64,000 bases of DNA from Clostridium sp. D33t1_170424_F3. Lineage in GTDB: Bacteria > Bacillota > Clostridia > Oscillospirales > Acutalibacteraceae. The first letter of the stretch is position 1; every line of letters starts with the position of its first letter. Positions 25,646-34,338 of this stretch are shown here, in pieces. The notes beneath the pieces were generated by a model. The model was not told the origin of the DNA and ran no database searches. It was given only the letters and a program-made list of their open reading frames with translations. The stretch covers positions 120,450 to 184,449 of the forward strand of contig NZ_JADPEG010000001.1 of NCBI RefSeq assembly GCF_015667585.1. Reading direction: 5' to 3'. The translations under genes and the position numbers were made by a program.

Positions 25646-27476
25646 GGCAGATTCCTCCTTTAAAGCAGGCCGCGCCGCAGGCGGAGCAGGATTCCCGGCA
25701 GTTGGGCGTGGTCGTATCCGCATAGGCTTTCTGGCATTCCCGGATTAAAAACTCCTTACGGATTCCATAGTCCAGATGGTCCCACGGCAAAACCTCGTCA
25801 AAGCTCCGGCGGCGGTTGGCGTAGAATTCCGGTTCCACACCGCAGGCGGCGAACGCTTCCCGCCACCTGGACAGGGAAAAATAATCGTTCCATCCGTCGA
25901 ATTTACATTCCAGCTCGTGTGCCTTCTCCAAAACCGCGCACAGCCGGCGGTCGCCGCGCGCAAACACCGCTTCCATAAAGCTGGTGTCCGCGTCGTGGTA
26001 GTTGCACGTTACCTTGCGGCTTGTGACGGAGTTAACCAGATGCTTCTGCTTTTGGCGCAGCGTCTCAATGGTATCCTGCGGCTCCCACTGGAACGGCGTA
26101 AAAGGCTTGGGCACAAAGGAAGAAGCGCTCACCGTCACGGACACGCCGCGGCCCTTAGGTTTGTCCGGGTTCGCGTAATACGCATTTACCACCTTCTGCC
26201 CCAGCTCCGCAATGCCCGCCACGTCCTCGAGCGTCTCCGTCGGCAGTCCAATCATAAAGTACAGTTTAATCGTACTCCACCCGCCGGAAAACGCCATGTT
26301 GACGGTCTTCATCAACTCGTCTTCCTTGACGTTTTTATTGATCACATCGCGGAGACGCTGCGTCCCGGCCTCCGGCGCAAAGGTCAGGCCACTCTTCCGG
26401 ACGGTCTTGATCTTGCTTGTCAGCTCGTCTGTAAAACCGTCCACCCGCAGGGACGGCAGAGAAACGCTGGTCTTGTCCTCCTTGGTCCATTCCATAAGGC
26501 GGTCCAACAGGGGGTGCAGCTTTGTGTAGTCGCTGGTGCTGAGCGAAGAAAGGGAAATTTCGTTATAGCCCGTATTGCTGCAAAGATCGAAACACTGTTG
26601 ATTGACGACCTCCACCGATTTTTCCCGCACCGGGCGGTAGATAAAGCCCGCCTGGCAGAACCGGCAGCCGCGGATACAGCCGCGGAACACCTCTGCTACC
26701 GTGCGGTCGTGGACAATCTCAATATAAGGCACAACGAACTTGTCCGGGAAATAAGACTGGTCCATATCCAGCATCAGGCGCTTTGTCACTTTTGCCGGCA
26801 CGCCCGCCTCCGGCGTGACCGCCGCAATGGTTTGATCGTCGCGATATGTGACCGTGTAGAGCGACGGTACATATACGCCGGGAATCTGTGCGGCTGCAAA
26901 CAGGAACTCCCGTTTGGAACGGCCCTCCTTTTTGCAGGCACGGTACAGGTCAATCACTTCCAGGTCGACTTCCTCGCCTTCGCCTAAAAAGAACAGATCG
27001 ACAAAATCCGCCAGCGGCTCCGGATTACAGGCGCAGGGCCCTCCGGCGACCACCAGGTGTTCCAAACCGGGCCGATCCTCGCAGCGCAAGGGAATCCCCG
27101 CCAGCTCCAGCATATTCAAAATATTGCTGTAGCTCAGCTCGTATTGCAGCGTAAAGCCGAGGATGTCGAACTGGCGGAGACTGTCCCCGCTTTCCAGTGC
27201 AAACAACTCCACCCCATGGTCCCGCATCTGCTGTTCCATATCCACCCAGGGAGCAAACACGCGCTCGCACCAGATATATTCCTTTTCATTCAGCAGGCTG
27301 TACAGAATTTTCATGCCCAAGTGGGACATCCCCACTTCATAGGTATCCGGAAAACAGAACGCGAAACGCACGTCCACTTCCCGCGGGTCTTTCATGACGG
27401 CGTTTAACTCCCCGCCCACATATCTTCCCGGCTTCTGCACCTGCGCCAGAAGCCGTTCTATCTTTTGATTCACCAA
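25632..27476 (-). CDS. TIGR03960 family B12-binding/radical SAM protein
   Basis: 614 aa. I choose TTG at 27476 because GGAGG lies 8 nt before it; an ATG overlapping the same spot is out of frame, and a longer frame to 27557 lacks a site. The radical SAM cluster motif is CIRGCRFC, a C-x3-C-x2-C pattern. Upstream, VRFAFCFPDTYEVGMSHLG and GGPCACNPEPLADFVD resemble a B12-binding-like domain. The C-terminus has Cys pairs in ESCSACGAACF that may bind another cluster. Substrate unknown. Confidence 0.92.
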   Translation of the reverse strand: MVNQKIERLLAQVQKPGRYVGGELNAVMKDPREVDVRFAFCFPDTYEVGMSHLGMKILYSLLNEKEYIWCERVFAPWVDMEQQMRDHGVELFALESGDSLRQFDILGFTLQYELSYSNILNMLELAGIPLRCEDRPGLEHLVVAGGPCACNPEPLADFVDLFFLGEGEEVDLEVIDLYRACKKEGRSKREFLFAAAQIPGVYVPSLYTVTYRDDQTIAAVTPEAGVPAKVTKRLMLDMDQSYFPDKFVVPYIEIVHDRTVAEVFRGCIRGCRFCQAGFIYRPVREKSVEVVNQQCFDLCSNTGYNEISLSSLSTSDYTKLHPLLDRLMEWTKEDKTSVSLPSLRVDGFTDELTSKIKTVRKSGLTFAPEAGTQRLRDVINKNVKEDELMKTVNMAFSGGWSTIKLYFMIGLPTETLEDVAGIAELGQKVVNAYYANPDKPKGRGVSVTVSASSFVPKPFTPFQWEPQDTIETLRQKQKHLVNSVTSRKVTCNYHDADTSFMEAVFARGDRRLCAVLEKAHELECKFDGWNDYFSLSRWREAFAACGVEPEFYANRRRSFDEVLPWDHLDYGIRKEFLIRECQKAYADTTTPNCRESCSACGAACFKGGICHEAR

Positions 27477-27558
27477 ACATTTATCCTCCGGGGAAATACT
27501 CCGGCCGCTTCCGCAAGCCGTGAATTTTATTATACTTCCCCGAAGGACGCTTTGCAAC

Positions 27559-28149
27559 CTAAATCCGGGTTCTCTTAAGCAAAAGCAGGAGCATCAGGTA
27601 ACAGCTGATCAGCAGCAAAGAAAAATTGTACCGGGAGCGCAGCAGCAGCCAGAAGCCCGCAACTGCCAGCGGCAGCAGCGTCAGGAACGAAAGCACGGAC
27701 GATATTCTCTCTGCTTTCTCTTCCGGATACCGCATGCAGAGCAGCGCATAGAGAGCCTGCCCGCCGTCAAGCGGCCCTACCGGAAGTAAATTCACAGCGC
27801 CGATGAGCAGATTAGCCGCTGCAAATTTAGTACCGCCGTTTCCCGTCAAAAAGCAGCCCGCCAGCAAAAGCAGGTTTACACAGGGCCCCGCCAGAGACAG
27901 AATCAGTTCCCGCGGGTAGCTGGTCTCTCCACCTTGCTTGACAATATCCACACCGAACGGGCTGAGGCAGATGCGTTTCGGCACATGGCCGCCGGCACAT
28001 AGAACCGCCATATGCCCGCACTCGTGCAGGATCGTCGCCAGCATTCCCGGCAACGCCATGCCGCCCGTATCCACTAACAGAAAAAATGCAACCGCCGCCA
28101 CAAACAGGAATCCCACCTGCACCCGGCAGCCTCCTATTGTAAAGACCAT
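27559..28149 (-). CDS. M50 family site-2 metalloprotease-like membrane protein
   Basis: 196 aa with about five hydrophobic segments. The zinc motif HECGH is at 42-46 and the second metal box NLLPVGPLDGG at 120-130. SpoIVFB, which activates sigma-K in the mother cell, belongs to this protease family, so a sporulation role is possible but unproven. The start ATG overlaps the previous gene's stop by one base (TAATG), so the small membrane protein upstream is translationally coupled and may be its partner. Confidence 0.85.
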   Translation of the reverse strand: MVFTIGGCRVQVGFLFVAAVAFFLLVDTGGMALPGMLATILHECGHMAVLCAGGHVPKRICLSPFGVDIVKQGGETSYPRELILSLAGPCVNLLLLAGCFLTGNGGTKFAAANLLIGAVNLLPVGPLDGGQALYALLCMRYPEEKAERISSVLSFLTLLPLAVAGFWLLLRSRYNFSLLLISCYLMLLLLLKRTRI

Positions 28150-28520
28150 TATTGGCTGGACGCTTCAGATCCGGACGCTTCCGAGCTGGATTCCTCCGGC
28201 GGCGAGGAAACCGGCGGGATCAGCTCCAAAACCTTGGTCTTGACCTGATCGATCTGCTCCTCCGCAACAATTGAGTTAGATGCGTTTTTCATGTACCAGT
28301 CCCGCACCGTATCGTACCATTCCCCGCCAAAAGCTTTCAGTACCAGCGCCGCCACGATCAGCAGTGCGCAGACCGATATCTGCACGATGGTTAACAGCCA
28401 GGAACTGGTTTTTTTCGCCTTGCTCCGAACCGTCCGCTGGTCGTAAGGGTCTTCCCCCAAGTTCTCCCGATCTTGCTCCAGCAAGTCCCGTTTGTATTCT
28501 TCCTCATAAAATTCGTTCAT
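28149..28520 (-). CDS. Single-pass membrane protein of unknown function, 123 aa
   Basis: ATG at 28520 follows GGGGG; longer in-frame reading to 28574 lacks a site. An acidic cytoplasmic N-terminus (YEEEYKRDLLEQDRENLGED) leads to a basic stretch, a transmembrane segment at about 43-63, and an outer part ending in a Ser/Glu-rich tail (PPEESSSEASGSEASSQ). Because it is coupled to the M50 protease, it may be a regulator or substrate. No family recognised. Confidence 0.7.
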   Translation of the reverse strand: MNEFYEEEYKRDLLEQDRENLGEDPYDQRTVRSKAKKTSSWLLTIVQISVCALLIVAALVLKAFGGEWYDTVRDWYMKNASNSIVAEEQIDQVKTKVLELIPPVSSPPEESSSEASGSEASSQ

Positions 28521-28590
28521 TTTCGTTCCCCCTGTGTCTTTCTGCAAAGGTTGTCTATTCATCATATGACACACAGGGCCCGAAAATCAC

Positions 28591-28616
28591 AAAACCGCTC
28601 CCAAAATTGGGAACGG
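28591..28616 (-). terminator. Terminator of the HD-GYP response regulator gene
   Basis: AACCGCTCCCAA (28591-28602) pairs with TTGGGAACGGTT (28605-28616); a T-rich tract follows on the minus strand. Confidence 0.7.
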
Positions 28617-28635
28617 TTGTAAATTTGTATCCTGT

Positions 28636-29742
28636 TTATTTAGCTTCCTTTAGAAAGCCGCCGTCCATGACGCCCGCTTCCGCCTCCAGCAGCTTCTGGA
28701 TTTCCTGCTCAATGCGGTCCTCGTATGCCAGCAAGCATTCCAGAATCCGGGGATTAAACATCCCGCATTCCCCGTTCAGGATCATCTGAATCGCTTTATC
28801 ATGCGAATAGGCGGGCTTGTACACCCGCTTGCTGGTCAACGCATCGTAGACGTCCGCCAGCGAAACCACCTGTGCGCTCAATGGAATCGCATCCCCCACA
28901 AGGCCGTCCGGATAGCCCCGTCCATCCCAGCGCTCGTGATGGTGGCGGCAGATGTCAAAGCAATAGCGGATATAGGTCTGGTCGTGGATATGCTCGATAT
29001 CCCCGAGGATATCTCCGCCCTTGACCGTGTGCGCCTTCATGACCTCAAATTCTTCCGTCGTCAATTTGCCGGGTTTGTTCAGGATATTTTCCGGCACCGC
29101 GATTTTACCGATGTCGTGCAAAACCGCCGCGTTGGAAATTTCCTCAATAATATCCTCCGTCAATCCGTACTCCGGATAGCGCCGGGCCAGCTCCTGCAGC
29201 AGCAGTGCGGAAACGCAGCGGATCCGGCGCGTGTGCAGTCCGGATTCTCCGTTGCGGAACTCCACAACCGTGCTCAGGGTGTCGATCATAAACAGGTTGC
29301 TTTGCTTGAGCTTCTGCGTCTGCTTCTGCACCAGGTATTCCAAATGGTCGCGGTGACGATACAAATCAATGAGGTTGGCCACCCGGCGGCGGACAATACT
29401 GGCGCTGAACGGCCGGCCGATGAAGTCAGAAACGCCGAGCTCATAACCCTTCAAAACCTGCTCGTCGGAATCGTCGGAGGAAATCATTACAATGGGCATC
29501 CGCTTGATCCAGCCCCGGCGGTTCATGGTTTCCAGCACTTGAAAACCGTCCACCTTCGGCATGATGTAATCCAAAAGAATTGCAGAAATCTGATCCAGAT
29601 TTTTCTCAATCAATTCCAGCGCCTGTTCGCCGTCCTCCGCCTCCAGAACCATATATAGCCCGTCGAATGCCTCTGAAAGGATTACGCGGTTGAGTTCAAT
29701 ATCGTCTACAATCAAAATGACGGGAAGACTTTTCGCGTCCAA
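28636..29742 (-). CDS. Response regulator with HD-GYP domain (cyclic di-GMP phosphodiesterase-like)
   Basis: 368 aa from TTG at 29742, 8 nt after AAAGGGG; longer frame to 29778 starts inside the Hpt gene. The receiver domain has VDD at 12-14 and the phosphorylation site Asp58 in ILLDYIMPK. After a short coiled-coil linker, the HD-GYP domain shows LHTRRI, LHDIGKIAVPE, and HHHERWDGRGYPDGL, which holds the GYP signature. Such proteins hydrolyse cyclic di-GMP on phosphorylation. The preceding gene encodes an Hpt protein and is probably the phosphodonor. Confidence 0.93.
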   Translation of the reverse strand: MDAKSLPVILIVDDIELNRVILSEAFDGLYMVLEAEDGEQALELIEKNLDQISAILLDYIMPKVDGFQVLETMNRRGWIKRMPIVMISSDDSDEQVLKGYELGVSDFIGRPFSASIVRRRVANLIDLYRHRDHLEYLVQKQTQKLKQSNLFMIDTLSTVVEFRNGESGLHTRRIRCVSALLLQELARRYPEYGLTEDIIEEISNAAVLHDIGKIAVPENILNKPGKLTTEEFEVMKAHTVKGGDILGDIEHIHDQTYIRYCFDICRHHHERWDGRGYPDGLVGDAIPLSAQVVSLADVYDALTSKRVYKPAYSHDKAIQMILNGECGMFNPRILECLLAYEDRIEQEIQKLLEAEAGVMDGGFLKEAK

Positions 29743-29756
29743 TTTGTTTACCCCTT

Positions 29757-30107
29757 TCAGTCCAGCAGCGCAAGGCACCGGATGATCCGTTCGTACTCCT
29801 GCCGGATCGATGTAAAACGTTCTTCAATATGTTCCAGCCGACCGGCCCGCAAATCCTCCACCATTTGGGAACAGAGGCGGTAAAGCGCGTCCATCCCCAG
29901 GTTTCCGGAAATTCCTTTGAGCGTATGTGCTGCCCGAAGCATTCCGTCCGCATCTCCGGTACGGTTCGCCTCGCATAGCTCCGCATAGGTCTTATCCTGC
30001 AAAAATTTCCGGATAAAGCGCTCCATCAGCGCACGATTGCCGGAAAAACGGTTCAGCAGCGTTTTTTCATCCACCTGCAGCTGAATCATAGCCTCCTGAA
30101 AATCCAT
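29757..30107 (-). CDS. Hpt domain phosphotransfer protein
   Basis: 116 aa, almost a single Hpt four-helix bundle. The phosphorylated histidine is His61 in AAHTLKGISGNLG. Hpt proteins relay phosphate from hybrid histidine kinases to response regulators. No kinase is nearby, so the donor must be encoded elsewhere. It has its own promoter and is followed by the HD-GYP regulator after 14 nt. Confidence 0.93.
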   Translation of the reverse strand: MDFQEAMIQLQVDEKTLLNRFSGNRALMERFIRKFLQDKTYAELCEANRTGDADGMLRAAHTLKGISGNLGMDALYRLCSQMVEDLRAGRLEHIEERFTSIRQEYERIIRCLALLD

Positions 30108-30198
30108 GGGACAATCGCTCCTTCCCTCATTTTTAATAATGCGATTACCTACAATTTATGTAATAAACCAATGGCGCTGGGTCATTTTTGGCTTTTTC

Positions 30199-30227
30199 AT
30201 TATACATCGAAACCTGATAAAACACAA
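30199..30227 (-). promoter_or_regulatory. Promoter of the Hpt/HD-GYP genes
   Basis: Minus strand: TTGTGT (30227-30222), 17-nt spacer, TATAAT (30204-30199). Confidence 0.6.
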
Positions 30228-30287
30228 ACAAATTCTTTCTATCTATTTCCTTTTTAGCATTTATTAACAAAATCTTAAAAAGAAAAA

Positions 30288-30311
30288 GCAGGCGGGGGAT
30301 TTCCCGCCTGC
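30288..30311 (-). terminator. Terminator of the NfnAB-type operon
   Basis: GCAGGCGGG (30288-30296) pairs with CCCGCCTGC (30303-30311), then TTTTTCTTTTT on the minus strand. Confidence 0.85.
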
Positions 30312-30317
30312 AGCGTA

Positions 30318-31709
30318 TTACGCTTTTTCCTGTATATACCGGTGGATGGCAGTTGCAGCATCCTTGCCGCCGCCCATTGCCAGAATGACCGTGGCCGCGC
30401 CGCTGACGGCATCCCCCGCCGCATAGACCGCTTCCCGCGTGGTTTTCATGGTTTCTTCATCCACAACCAGACAGCCCTTTTTATTTGTCTCCAACCCTTC
30501 CGTCGTGGAGCGAATCAGCGGGTTCGGGCTGTTGCCGATCGCCATCACCACACAGTCGACTGGAAGCTCAAAGTTGGAGCCATCCTTTGCGACAGGCTTC
30601 CGGCGCCCGGAGGCATCCGGCTCACCCAGTTCCATCTCGATGCACTCGATCGCCCGGACTTTGCCGTCCTCGCCGCCGTGGATCGCAACGGGATTGCACA
30701 GAAGCTTAAAGATAATTCCTTCTTCCTTTGCGTGGTGGATCTCCTCGTTCCGGGCGGGCATCTGTTCCTCTGCACGGCGGTAGACAATATAAACGTTCTC
30801 CGCGCCCAGCCGCTTGGCGGTGCGCGCCGCATCCATTGCAACGTTGCCGCCGCCCACCACCGCCACGTTCTTCGGACGGATAATCGGCGTGTCATATTCC
30901 GGCTTGTAGGCCTTCATCAAGTTCACACGGGTCAGGAACTCGTTGGCAGAATAGGTCCCCACCAGGCTCTCTCCGGGAATATTCATAAAGCTGGGCAGCC
31001 CCGCGCCGGTGCCGATAAAAATCGCCTCATAGCCCATCTCAAACAGCTCGTCCACGGAAAGCACCTTGCCGATGACCATATCGGTCTTGATCTCCACCCC
31101 GCGCTCCTCCAAGCCGGAAATCTCTTTCTGCACAATTTCTTTGGGCAGACGGAACTGCGGGATACCGTACATCAGCACGCCGCCGGCGGTATGCAGCGCT
31201 TCAAAGATCGTGACCTCATAGCCCAGCACATTCAGATCGCCCGCACAGGTCAAACCCGCGGGACCCGCGCCGATGATCGCCACTTTATGCCCGTTGGAAG
31301 CGATTTTCTCCACCTTTTCCGTGCAGTGCTTCATATGCCAGTCCGCGACATAACGCTCCAATCGGCCGATGCCGACCGGTTCGCCTTTGATTCCGCGCAC
31401 GCAGTTGTGCTCGCACTGGTTTTCCTGCGGGCAGACGCGTCCGCAGATTGCCGGCAGGGAATTCATGGTTTTGATGGTCCGGTACGCCTCTTCCAGCTCT
31501 CCCTTGGCCACATGGCCGATGAACTCCGGAATCGGCACGCCGACCGGGCAGCCGGACACGCAGGGCTTGTTCTTACAGTTCAGGCAGCGCTGCGCCTCTT
31601 CCGCCGCCATTTCGTCGGTGTATCCCAGTGAAACCTCTTCAAAATTTTTATTGCGGACGTCGGGCGCCTGCTCCGGCATCGGCGTCTTCTTCAAAGTCAT
31701 ATTAGGCAT
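30318..31709 (-). CDS. gltA: NADPH-dependent glutamate synthase-like oxidoreductase / NfnB-type subunit
   Basis: 463 aa. ATG at 31709 lies 9 nt after GGAGG; a GTG at 31718 is too close to it. The N-terminus holds two [4Fe-4S] Cys sets, CLNCKNKPCVSGCPVG and CGRVCPQENQCEHNC. FAD-binding GAGPAGL and NADPH-binding GGGNVAMDAART follow. It has no glutaminase or large synthase domain. Paired with the adjacent FAD/[2Fe-2S] subunit, it matches the electron-bifurcating NADH-dependent ferredoxin:NADP oxidoreductase (NfnAB) of clostridia. A homotetrameric glutamate synthase reading is an alternative label used for the same family. Confidence 0.9.
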   Translation of the reverse strand: MPNMTLKKTPMPEQAPDVRNKNFEEVSLGYTDEMAAEEAQRCLNCKNKPCVSGCPVGVPIPEFIGHVAKGELEEAYRTIKTMNSLPAICGRVCPQENQCEHNCVRGIKGEPVGIGRLERYVADWHMKHCTEKVEKIASNGHKVAIIGAGPAGLTCAGDLNVLGYEVTIFEALHTAGGVLMYGIPQFRLPKEIVQKEISGLEERGVEIKTDMVIGKVLSVDELFEMGYEAIFIGTGAGLPSFMNIPGESLVGTYSANEFLTRVNLMKAYKPEYDTPIIRPKNVAVVGGGNVAMDAARTAKRLGAENVYIVYRRAEEQMPARNEEIHHAKEEGIIFKLLCNPVAIHGGEDGKVRAIECIEMELGEPDASGRRKPVAKDGSNFELPVDCVVMAIGNSPNPLIRSTTEGLETNKKGCLVVDEETMKTTREAVYAAGDAVSGAATVILAMGGGKDAATAIHRYIQEKA

Positions 31710-32550
31710 TCTTCGCACCCTCCATCAGATGGCAGTTGAATTCGCGCGTCGCTTCCGTTTCCTGCTCCCCATAGGTGCGCAGGCGCTTCATCGCTTCGTC
31801 AAAATCGACCTTATGGCCGTCAAAGTCCGGCCCGTCGATACAGGCGAACTTGGTTTCCCCTCCCACCGTCAGGCGGCAGCCGCCGCACATACCGGTTCCA
31901 TCGATCATAATCGGGTTCATGCTGATCATGGTTTCTATATTCTGCTCTTTGGTCAGGTTGCAGACCGCGCGCATCATCGGCAGCGGGCCAATGGCAATAA
32001 CAAAATCATAATTTGCACCATTGTCAATGTTTTCCTGCAAAGCAGCAGTGACAAAGCCCTTGTGGCCGTTGGAACCGTCGTCTGTCATCAGGTACAGATT
32101 GTCGCAGACGGCACGCATTTCTTCTTCCAGAATGATAATATCCCTGGAGCGGAAGCCCGCAATAATATCCACCTGGACGCCCATATTATGTAACGCTTTG
32201 GCCTGCGGATACGCGATGGCACAGCCCGCGCCGCCGCCGATCACCGCTACTTTTTTATGGCCCTCCAGCTCGGAAGCCTTGCCCAGCGGGCCGATAAAAT
32301 CGAGAATCGCGTCGCCGACCTCCAGCGTATCCAGCAGCAGGGTGGTCTTGCCCACCTTTTGGTATATAATGGTAATCGTTCCCTTTTCGCGGTCATAATC
32401 CGCGATTGTCAGCGGAATTCTTTCCCCGTATTCGTTTACACGCAGAATGATGAACTGGCCCGCCTGCGCTTTTCTGGCGATAAACGGCGCTTCCACCGAC
32501 ATCAGCGTCATGGAATCGTTCAACCTGCGCTTCTCCACGATCGAAAACAT
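31702..32550 (-). CDS. NfnA-type sulfide dehydrogenase/ferredoxin-NADP reductase subunit alpha
   Basis: 282 aa. A beta-barrel FAD domain (QFIILRVNEYGERIPLTI) and an NAD domain (VAVIGGGAGCAIAYP) are followed by a [2Fe-2S] site with CGGCRLTV and FACIDGP. This architecture is shared by NfnA, sulfide dehydrogenase beta and the PyrK electron transfer subunit. It overlaps the large subunit by 8 nt. Together they would exchange electrons between NADH, NADPH and ferredoxin, useful in a fermentative anaerobe. Confidence 0.92.
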   Translation of the reverse strand: MFSIVEKRRLNDSMTLMSVEAPFIARKAQAGQFIILRVNEYGERIPLTIADYDREKGTITIIYQKVGKTTLLLDTLEVGDAILDFIGPLGKASELEGHKKVAVIGGGAGCAIAYPQAKALHNMGVQVDIIAGFRSRDIIILEEEMRAVCDNLYLMTDDGSNGHKGFVTAALQENIDNGANYDFVIAIGPLPMMRAVCNLTKEQNIETMISMNPIMIDGTGMCGGCRLTVGGETKFACIDGPDFDGHKVDFDEAMKRLRTYGEQETEATREFNCHLMEGAKNA

Positions 32551-32605
32551 GCTAACACATCCCTATCTTCCTCAATATATAGTCCTGTAAAAGTATATGC
32601 CAAAT

Positions 32606-32634
32606 ATTATATACGATTTACCAGCACTTTTCAA
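32606..32634 (-). promoter_or_regulatory. Promoter of the NfnAB-type operon
   Basis: Minus strand: TTGAAA (32634-32629), 17-nt spacer, TATAAT (32611-32606). Confidence 0.7.
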
Positions 32635-32753
32635 TATTTTATTTGCTAAAGCGTGAAAATGTGATAGTTTCTATTATTTTCCAACAAAGCGCTTCCACCA
32701 TGAAGGATTCACTTTGTTCACTTGCACGACGGCTAACCCATAAAAGAAAAAAC

Positions 32754-32777
32754 GGTCCGGGCTCCGCGGCCCGGACC
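32754..32777 (-). terminator. Terminator of spoIVA
   Basis: GGTCCGGGC (32754-32762) pairs with GCCCGGACC (32769-32777), then a T-run on the minus strand. Confidence 0.85.
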
Positions 32778-32799
32778 ATCCTTTTGATACGGCGGCCTG

Positions 32800-34278
32800 T
32801 TACAGGATGATACAAATCAGCCCGTTGCATCCGTCGTTGATGATGCGCTCGATCGTCTCGCGCACCTTGTCGCGCGCGTCCACCGGCATGCGGTACAGTT
32901 TGTTGTGCAGCCCCTCATTGACCAGCTCATGCAGGCTCTTGCCAAAGATATTGGACTCCCAGATCTTGCCGGGGTTCTCCTGGAACTCCTTGAGCAGATA
33001 CATCACCAGTTCCTGCGACTGCTGTTCCGAGCCGACAATCGGCGTGACTTCCGTGGTAATCCGCGTCTTCATCATATGGATGGAAGGTGCGGCCGCCTTC
33101 AGGCGAATTCCGTACTTGCCGCCCTGTTTGATGATCTCCGGCTCCTCCAGGGAAAGCTCCTCGATGCCGGGCATAACGATGCCGTAGCCGGTATTCTGGA
33201 CCTCTTCGTAGGCGTCCTTGATCTTGTCATACTGCTTCTGCATCTCCGCAAACTTCATCATGCAGTCCAGCAGCGCGCCCTCATCTTCGATTGCCAGCCC
33301 CGTTTTCTCCCCCAGCACTTTGTAAAACAGGTTCTGCTGCAGGGCGACGGTGATGCGCGCATGCCCGGTCCCCAAAGCCACCGAGCTGGTTTTGGCAAAC
33401 GACACATATTCGCACTTGCTGACCTCGTCGATGATCCCCTCCACCTCGCGGATGCGGGAAATCTTTGCCGCCGCCTGCTGGATGGTGGAATACACGGATG
33501 AGCGCAGCCAATGGTTTTTCTCCAAAGAGGAAACCCAGTGCGGCATATCGACCCGGATCTCCTTGACTGGGAACTCAAACAGGATTTTGGAAAGGATCGT
33601 CCGGATCTCCGCTTCCTCCAGTTCCATGCAGTTGACCGGCAGCACCGGAACCTCATACTTTTTCTGCATGGCAGACGCCAGGGAAAGCGATTCCTCCGAA
33701 TTCGGATAGGTGCAGTTGAGCAGCACAATAAACGGCTTATTGATATCCTTCAGCTCCGAAATCACGCGCTCTTCCGCTTCCTCATATTCTTCGCGCGGGA
33801 TGTCGCTGATGCTGCCGTCCGTTGTCACCACCAGGCCGATGGTGGAATGCTCCGTAATGACCTTTTTCGTGCCGATTTCCGCCGCCATATTGAATGGAAT
33901 GGGCTCGTCGTACCAGGGCGTCATCACCATGCGCGGCATATCGCCTTCCACATAGCCAAGCGCGCTGGGGACGATATAACCGACGCAGTCGATCATCCGG
34001 ACGGCAAAGCTGGCGCTTCCATCCACCTGCACTTTAACCGCCTGCTCCGGGATAAACTTTGGTTCTGTGGTCATGATGGTCCGGCCCGCGGCGGACTGGG
34101 GCATTTCATCGATGGCGCGGTCCCGTTTGTAGCTCCCGTCGATGTTGGGAATCACGATGGTATCCATGAACCGTTTGATAAAGGTAGACTTGCCGGTTCT
34201 GACCGGACCGACAACCCCTATGTAGATATCTCCGTTGGTTCGTTCCGAGATATCGCTGTAAATATTGCGTTCTTCCAT
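32800..34278 (-). CDS. spoIVA: Stage IV sporulation protein A (spore coat ATPase)
   Basis: 492 aa. Walker A GPVRTGKST at 24-32; EFPVKEIRVDMP, ITTEVTPIVGSEQQS and the C-terminal GCNGLICIIL match the conserved SpoIVA ends. SpoIVA polymerises on the forespore surface using ATP to make the basement layer of the coat and is anchored there by SpoVM, whose gene lies at 36031. It is found only in endospore formers. Confidence 0.97.
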   Translation of the reverse strand: MEERNIYSDISERTNGDIYIGVVGPVRTGKSTFIKRFMDTIVIPNIDGSYKRDRAIDEMPQSAAGRTIMTTEPKFIPEQAVKVQVDGSASFAVRMIDCVGYIVPSALGYVEGDMPRMVMTPWYDEPIPFNMAAEIGTKKVITEHSTIGLVVTTDGSISDIPREEYEEAEERVISELKDINKPFIVLLNCTYPNSEESLSLASAMQKKYEVPVLPVNCMELEEAEIRTILSKILFEFPVKEIRVDMPHWVSSLEKNHWLRSSVYSTIQQAAAKISRIREVEGIIDEVSKCEYVSFAKTSSVALGTGHARITVALQQNLFYKVLGEKTGLAIEDEGALLDCMMKFAEMQKQYDKIKDAYEEVQNTGYGIVMPGIEELSLEEPEIIKQGGKYGIRLKAAAPSIHMMKTRITTEVTPIVGSEQQSQELVMYLLKEFQENPGKIWESNIFGKSLHELVNEGLHNKLYRMPVDARDKVRETIERIINDGCNGLICIIL

Positions 34279-34338
34279 TGTACCTCCCCCTCAGGCAGAG
34301 AATTTTGTAAACGATGCTTTGCGTGAATCAGCGAGTCC

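Noticed and set aside
25776-26987. Plus-strand open frame of 403 codons opposite the radical SAM gene
   Set aside because: Antisense shadow; the opposite strand has a complete radical SAM protein with its cluster motif.
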